Under the pieces are notes generated by a model, which made no database searches, was not told the DNA's origin, and was given only the letters and a program-made list of their open reading frames with translations. Shown in pieces: positions 5,192 to 10,636 of a DNA stretch of 10,636 nucleotides. Origin of the DNA: Flavobacterium psychrophilum. GTDB taxonomy: Bacteria; Bacteroidota; Bacteroidia; Flavobacteriales; Flavobacteriaceae. Each line of letters begins with the position of its first letter. Within the stretch, counting starts at the first letter, position 1. The DNA lies in contig CAMDGJ010000087.1 in NCBI GenBank assembly GCA_945897545.1, forward strand, positions 1-10,636, read 5' to 3'. Both the position numbers and the translations under genes were made by a program.

Positions 5192-5866
5192 ATGAGTAAT
5201 TTCGATTGGACACAGCTAATAAATCCAGAGTTTTATATATTAATGGAAGTTGGTGGAATAAAAATTGGATTAATAGTAATCCTTTTTATCATTTTTGCTG
5301 AAACGGGATTGTTTGCTGGCTTCTTTCTTCCTGGTGATAGTCTTTTATTTTTGGCTGGGATTTATAGTGAATTATTAATGAGACAACTATCAGTGGGTAA
5401 TGATTTTGTTAATTTAGTAGTGTTATCTTCTTTAGTTGCAGCTGCTGGAGTTCTAGGAAATATGGTCGGATATTGGTTTGGAGTAAAAGGAGGCACCTAT
5501 CTTTATAATAAAGAAGATACTTTTTGGTTTAAAGAAAAATACCTCTTGCAATCAAGGGATTTCTTTGATAAGTATGGAGGCAAAGCAGTTATTTTCGCTA
5601 GGTTTTTGCCTATTTTTAGAACTTTTGCACCCATAGTAGCCGGAATTGCATCAATGGACAAAAAGAAGTTTATGTTTAATAATATTTTGGGTTCAGTAAT
5701 GTGGTCCTTTAGTATGATTTTTGCGGGGCATTATTTGTCGGATTTATTTAAGAATCAATTTGGCATTGATTTAAAAGCCCACATTGAATTTATTGTCATT
5801 GGTATTGTTTTATTTACCACTGCACCTGTTTTATGGAAATTGCTTAAAAAGCGAGTTCATAAATAG
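5192..5866 (+). CDS. DedA family membrane protein (VTT domain)
   Basis: This 224-residue integral inner-membrane protein has the DedA/VTT signature. Early it shows 'AETGLFAGFFLPGDSLLF' (36-53), with Glu37 and the Pro-Gly-Asp at 47-49. The middle carries 'GNMVGYWFG' (89-97). The second conserved loop is 'FFDKYGGKAVIFARFLP' (124-140) followed by 'IFRTFAPIVAGI' (141-152), with Arg137, Pro140, Arg143 and Ala-Gly 150-151. Hydrophobic segments lie near 22-45, 50-63, 72-98, 145-155, 163-182 and 198-216. Family members act in membrane homeostasis; some DedA proteins recycle undecaprenyl phosphate or flip other lipids, but which lipid this paralog handles cannot be read from sequence. Length is typical. 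It probably forms its own transcription unit and ends 9 bases before the terminator stem. No link to the metal genes upstream is required. Confidence 0.9.
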   Translation: MSNFDWTQLINPEFYILMEVGGIKIGLIVILFIIFAETGLFAGFFLPGDSLLFLAGIYSELLMRQLSVGNDFVNLVVLSSLVAAAGVLGNMVGYWFGVKGGTYLYNKEDTFWFKEKYLLQSRDFFDKYGGKAVIFARFLPIFRTFAPIVAGIASMDKKKFMFNNILGSVMWSFSMIFAGHYLSDLFKNQFGIDLKAHIEFIVIGIVLFTTAPVLWKLLKKRVHK

Positions 5867-5875
5867 TGAATCATT

Positions 5876-5914
5876 AAAAATCCGAAGCTTACTAAAAAAA
5901 ACTTCGGATTTTTT
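5876..5914. terminator. Bidirectional terminator between convergent genes
   Basis: Arms tccgaag (5881-5887) and cttcgga (5902-5908) pair perfectly. Flanking aaaaa (5876-5880) and ttttt (5909-5913) extend the stem to 12 bp with a 14-base loop. The plus-strand reading ends in six T, and the minus-strand reading ends in five T. It lies between the dedA stop (5866) and the stop of the convergent gene (5918), so it can serve both. Confidence 0.88.
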
Positions 5915-5917
5915 GAT

Positions 5918-8278
5918 TTAAGGATGCACAACTGGAATCTTTTTGATTTCAGAAATGAGTTGACCATCTTCTGAGAATCCTTCAATTAAGACCTTTAGTG
6001 TATTTTGATTTCCTTTTGGAAACTTAATTTCAAAATTTTGATTTTCTTTCAATAGAATATTGGAGGTCCAATTTAAGGTACCGAAATAGGAAAATTCTTT
6101 TTGTGTTTGGAATTCTGATATTTTATAATCAACGTTTTTAGCATATCCATTGGTCACAAATAGTTTAGAAAATTTGTAATTTATGATATCTGTTTTGATT
6201 CCTTTTTTTAAAAATATTTTTATGCTTCCCGAGCGTCCTGCAGTATCTGATAAACCAGATCGATCAATATAAATTTCGTCAACATCAGTAATGGGTAAAC
6301 TATACAAAAAATCAAAATCAAGTAACATTTCATTGTCTAAATAGATGCTAGGTGGCGCACTGCTTGCCGAAAATGCTGTGCTTCTGGAATTTCTAACAAA
6401 TGGTGTGTTATCATCTTCATTGGTTCCTATCCTAAATCCATTTCTTGAAATAAAATCCATAACGCTTCCAAATTCATTATCGTCAATTTTAAAAGATTTT
6501 GCCATTATTGAACCGGCTTCTTTATCATAAGTCAGTTTGTCTTTTTTATATTTATTAAAGACAACAGCTTCTTCGAGCTCAATGCTTTTGTTATTTAGAT
6601 CTGAGAATGTAAAATTGTTTTCTTTACTAATATTAGGCGGACAAGTATAGATTTCATTATCTAAACTTAATCTAAATGGGTTCTCATATGTAGATATCCT
6701 TGAAAACAATTTTGAATTTAGAACCTTATTTTTGTCGTTAATCAATTGTAAAATAAATTCTGTAGAGTCTTGCGCAAAAAAGTTATCGACTTTAAATTCA
6801 TTATTTTTATCGAGATTAGCTTCTTCAAAAATCTTATCTTTTAGCGATATTAGTTGAATTTTATATTTTGAGTATTCACTTAATTTAGTAGCTATTTTGC
6901 CGCTTACTGCGACTCCTTTTGCATTTGCAAACGTTTTCTTAGGAGGATTTAACCTTATACTATTCCATAAATATTTACTTCTTTTTTGGTTCAATAATAA
7001 GAGTTCTAAGTCTTGTTTTCTGTTTTTATTTTCAGGGTCAAAATAGGTGTACGTTTCATTTTGAGGTTTTTCTAAATAAGCGTTTAAATAAAATGTTCCT
7101 AAAATGGATTTTTTTGTTCCAAGACTAATATTCTCTGCAGGAAGAACACTAATACTCATATTGGTTATTTTTGAGTTAGTTTTACCGAGTAATACTAAGC
7201 TGTCATTTTCAATAGTTTTTGCCTCGATAGTGGTTTGGAGAGTTGCGATTTCGAAATTATTTAATAATCGTTCGGCAACTTCATTAAGATCTGCATCTAT
7301 AAGCCGAATGCTATTGATACCATTGGACAAATATTTTTTATCAAAAAACAATATTTGCTCGGGTTCATTATTAGAAAAAGAGAATTCTTTTTGAATAGCG
7401 TTTCCATCTTGATGAATGAGTAGAATGAATTTTTTATTTTGAAGTAATTCAATTCCAGAACTATTTGTTTTTATTGAAATGGCTAATTTATTATTGGATA
7501 AATTATTATTATAACTTATTGTTAAACCAGTTTCTTGGGCTTTGGGTAGCGCTTCTGCTAGGTTAAATTTTTCCGAATTGTATTTTAGAATGTAGGATTC
7601 GTTAGAGTTGGGTATAAAATAAAAATTGCCATTGCCCATTTTGTTAGTTGAAAATGATGCAACCTCATTGGATTTTGAATCTAGAATTATACCTTTTTCA
7701 ATCGAAATCCCTTTGCCATTACAATCAGTAATTTTTACTCCAATTCTGTTGTTAATTCTATTAATAATGACTCCACTTTCGGGATAAAAAGTAAGTTTTG
7801 CTGTTTTATAATTTGGTTCAACTGATTCAAAATTATAAGGGTCTTTTTTATTGATAATTTGAATCGTTTCTATAAAAGAATCATCTTCATAAAAATTATT
7901 CATCCAGTTGGTGTAAAAGTGAAAGCGATATTTTCCAGCAATTAATTTTTCATTTAAAACTAATCCGCCAGAAAATGTACCTTTAGTAGTATAAAGTAAT
8001 TGTTTCTGTATAATTTCGTTCTGTTCATTGTAAATGACCAATTGAACGTTTGTAGTATATAAATTAGGGCTGTTGTTATTTTTGCTAAAAACATAACCTT
8101 TAAAGGCAATTTTTTCACTATTTACGTATATGTTTTTGTTAAACTGAACATGTATAATTTCTCTATCGTAAAGAAAATAATTTTGGATACTATTTTTAAT
8201 TTTTTCTTGATTGTCTAAATTCTGAGAGAAACATTGAATAAACAAAAATAAGCTGATAAGAGTATGGTAAAATTTCAT
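5918..8278 (-). CDS. Exported macroglobulin-like / TonB-plug-like protein, function unknown
   Basis: This 786-residue protein has a signal peptide (1-19, 'CFSQ-N'). Residues about 42-142 look like a macroglobulin MG2-type beta domain ('VQFNKNIYVNSEKIAFKGYV' at 44-63; 'GTFSGGLVLNEKLIAGKYRF' at 100-119). Several beta-rich repeats follow (about 160-450), and a carboxypeptidase-regulatory-like fold may lie near 455-530. Residues about 590-692 resemble a TonB plug: 'FGSVMDFISRNGFRIG' (603-618), 'PPSIYLDNEML' (642-652), 'ITDVDEIYIDRSG' (663-675) and 'GRSGSIKIFLKKG' (681-693). No beta-barrel follows, only about 90 residues of Ig-like C-terminus ending 'IPVVHP'. Such MG2-plus-plug proteins recur in Bacteroidota, and their role is unknown to me. 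It is a single-gene unit between two terminators. Base composition matches its neighbours. An uptake receptor is ruled out by the missing barrel. Confidence 0.75.
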   Translation of the reverse strand: MKFYHTLISLFLFIQCFSQNLDNQEKIKNSIQNYFLYDREIIHVQFNKNIYVNSEKIAFKGYVFSKNNNSPNLYTTNVQLVIYNEQNEIIQKQLLYTTKGTFSGGLVLNEKLIAGKYRFHFYTNWMNNFYEDDSFIETIQIINKKDPYNFESVEPNYKTAKLTFYPESGVIINRINNRIGVKITDCNGKGISIEKGIILDSKSNEVASFSTNKMGNGNFYFIPNSNESYILKYNSEKFNLAEALPKAQETGLTISYNNNLSNNKLAISIKTNSSGIELLQNKKFILLIHQDGNAIQKEFSFSNNEPEQILFFDKKYLSNGINSIRLIDADLNEVAERLLNNFEIATLQTTIEAKTIENDSLVLLGKTNSKITNMSISVLPAENISLGTKKSILGTFYLNAYLEKPQNETYTYFDPENKNRKQDLELLLLNQKRSKYLWNSIRLNPPKKTFANAKGVAVSGKIATKLSEYSKYKIQLISLKDKIFEEANLDKNNEFKVDNFFAQDSTEFILQLINDKNKVLNSKLFSRISTYENPFRLSLDNEIYTCPPNISKENNFTFSDLNNKSIELEEAVVFNKYKKDKLTYDKEAGSIMAKSFKIDDNEFGSVMDFISRNGFRIGTNEDDNTPFVRNSRSTAFSASSAPPSIYLDNEMLLDFDFLYSLPITDVDEIYIDRSGLSDTAGRSGSIKIFLKKGIKTDIINYKFSKLFVTNGYAKNVDYKISEFQTQKEFSYFGTLNWTSNILLKENQNFEIKFPKGNQNTLKVLIEGFSEDGQLISEIKKIPVVHP

Positions 8279-8301
8279 TATGGAATTTGTCTAATAAAAA
8301 A

Positions 8302-8309
8302 TAAATGTA
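8302..8309 (-). promoter_or_regulatory. Possible -7 box of the plug-like gene
   Basis: TACATTTA on the minus strand is one base from TAnnTTTG. It lies 23 bases upstream of the ATG at 8278, followed by an A/T-rich leader. No -33 TTG was found at the usual spacing. The groEL terminator just upstream argues for a promoter somewhere in 8279-8362. Confidence 0.4.
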
Positions 8310-8362
8310 AATCTACTATTTTATCTATCTATGAATGTATAAATATAATTTGTTTTTAGTGT

Positions 8363-8395
8363 AAAAAAAATCCATTCATCTGATGAATGGATTTT
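8363..8395 (-). terminator. Intrinsic terminator of groESL
   Basis: A 13-bp perfect stem pairs aaaatccattcat (8367-8379) with atgaatggatttt (8383-8395) around a 3-base loop. On the minus strand it is followed by eight T (complement of 8363-8370). It starts 26 bases after the groEL stop, so it ends the groES-groEL transcript. Confidence 0.9.
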
Positions 8396-8421
8396 AAAAA
8401 TAATATATTTTCTAATTGATT

Positions 8422-10107
<1,686 letters not shown>

Positions 10108-10138
10108 TTAATACTATTACTGAAATCTTAAAATTTTA

Positions 10139-10414
10139 TTATACTATCGCCAGAATATCATCTTCGCGCATAATCAAATAGTCCTTTCCTTCTAATTTCA
10201 ATTCAGTTCCGGCATATTTTCCGTAAAGTACAGAATCGCCTACTTTTACTGTCATTTCGTGATCTTTTGTGCCTTTCCCAACAGCAACAACAGTTCCTTT
10301 TTGTGGTTTTTCTTTTGCAGTGTCTGGTATAAAAATTCCTGAGGCAGTTTTTGTTTCAGCAGCTACAGGTTCAATAAGAACTCGGTCTGAAAGTGGTTTG
10401 ATATTTAAAGCCAT
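10139..10414 (-). CDS. groES: Co-chaperonin GroES (10 kDa subunit)
   Basis: This 91-residue protein forms the heptameric lid of the GroEL chamber. It opens with '[14 protein letters not shown]' (3-16). The mobile loop contains '[19 protein letters not shown]' (22-40), whose hydrophobic 'GIFIP' contacts GroEL. '[14 protein letters not shown]' (58-71) and '[13 protein letters not shown]' (79-91) complete the family pattern. Length is at the lower end of the usual 90-97 range. The ATG at 10414 is the only sensible start. It is the first gene of the operon, with groEL following after 88 bases. A complete Bacteroidota-type promoter is visible upstream. No CIRCE (HrcA) operator was found in the spacer, so heat regulation, if present, uses something else. 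Confidence 0.97.
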   Translation of the reverse strand: MALNIKPLSDRVLIEPVAAETKTASGIFIPDTAKEKPQKGTVVAVGKGTKDHEMTVKVGDSVLYGKYAGTELKLEGKDYLIMREDDILAIV

Positions 10415-10454
10415 AATGATAAAGTTTATTTTTTAATTAAGAAATTTAATGGTA

Positions 10455-10487
10455 CAAAAGTAGGTAAAACTCACGATTATTCACAAA
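10455..10487 (-). promoter_or_regulatory. groESL promoter (TTTG, 21 bp, TACTTTTG)
   Basis: On the minus strand, TTTG (complement of 10484-10487) is followed after 21 bases by TACTTTTG (complement of 10455-10462). This matches the Bacteroidota primary sigma promoter, which has a -33 TTTG and a -7 TAnnTTTG. The -7 box is 40 bases upstream of the groES ATG. It is the only promoter in the window with both elements clear. The -33 element lies at the end of the T-run of the upstream gene's terminator. Confidence 0.72.
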
Positions 10488-10512
10488 AAAAGCGTTAACA
10501 AAATGCTAACGC
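10485..10512 (-). terminator. Intrinsic terminator of the right-edge gene
   Basis: On the minus strand GCGTTA pairs with TAACGC (arms 10507-10512 and 10492-10497). After one mismatch the stem continues with CA/TG (10499-10500 with 10504-10505). It is followed by seven T (complement of 10485-10491). It begins 23 bases after the stop codon of the gene ending at 10536. The stem is short, so termination may be leaky into groES. Confidence 0.7.
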
Positions 10513-10535
10513 CTTTAGATATTTTTCGAAAAATA

Positions 10536-10636
10536 TTATTTTGCTGGAGTTGTACCTGCTGGAGTGTTTTGAACTGGAGCAGCAGGCGTTGTAGTGCTTG
10601 GTGCAGTAGTTTCTGTTTTTTCAATAATTTTAGAAT
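10536..10636 (-). CDS. secG: C-terminal tail of a probable SecG (partial)
   Basis: Minus-strand codons from 10634 read into a TAA at 10538-10536, giving 32 visible residues: 'SKIIEKTETTAPSTTTP' then 'AAPVQNTPAGTTPAK'. The tail is rich in Ala, Pro and Thr, with no hydrophobic segment, and resembles the low-complexity C-terminus of Flavobacteria SecG. As I recall, secG commonly precedes groES in this group. SecG is a small membrane subunit of the SecYEG translocase. No membrane helix or SecG motif lies within the visible part, so the identity rests on tail composition and gene order. It could instead be another protein with a Pro/Ala/Thr tail. The reading frame itself is well supported by codon use and a following terminator. 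Confidence 0.5.
   Translation of the reverse strand, partial: SKIIEKTETTAPSTTTPAAPVQNTPAGTTPAK

Noticed and set aside
7104..7394. 96-codon plus-strand frame opposite the plug-like gene
   Set aside because: There is no family resemblance, and the minus-strand frame is continuous with domain structure.

Overview
The window looks like a piece of a low-GC Bacteroidota chromosome, most likely Flavobacterium or a close relative. The support is: AT-rich codon use; genes starting behind A-rich leaders rather than Shine-Dalgarno sites; several copies of the Bacteroidota -7 promoter box TAnnTTTG; and lineage-typical families (XrtF exosortase with its partner, DUF2805, a HYC_CC_PP-type protein, a TonB-dependent receptor, a macroglobulin/plug protein). 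No phage, IS, CRISPR array, tRNA or rRNA was seen. No stretch over 300 bases lacks a gene.

Layout. Positions 1-987 (minus strand) hold the start of a DUF2452-like gene, a small DUF2805 (TIGR03643) gene, and a free-methionine-(R)-sulfoxide reductase (GAF fold) that ends at a clear hairpin terminator. A 70-bp divergent promoter region (988-1057) separates these from a plus-strand block. That block begins with an overlapping gene pair: the exosortase XrtF (Cys-Arg-His triad present) and its membrane partner. Next comes a three-gene cluster for exported, cysteine-rich, probably metal-handling proteins (2110-5069): a HYC_CC_PP-type protein, a TonB-dependent outer-membrane receptor with a Cys-Cys pair in its plug, and a periplasmic heavy-metal-associated (HMA) protein with a CxxC site. 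An 18-bp near-palindrome covers the promoter box of this cluster and looks like an operator. A DedA-family membrane protein follows and ends at a bidirectional terminator shared with the convergent gene.

From 5918 to the right end everything reads on the minus strand. It comprises a large exported protein (macroglobulin-like N-terminus, TonB-plug-like domain, no beta-barrel), the groES-groEL chaperonin operon with its own promoter and terminator, and the C-terminal tail of a gene that is probably secG.

How the genes may work together: the three metal genes form a plausible surface-to-periplasm relay, probably for copper (inference). The XrtF pair is a protein-processing module whose substrate is not in the window. 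groESL is housekeeping. A GC-richer, REP-like repeat lies in the groES-groEL spacer and supplies a spurious upstream ATG for groEL. The points most worth a second look are the metal relay with its putative operator, the groESL repeat, the orphan XrtF pair and the barrel-less plug protein.
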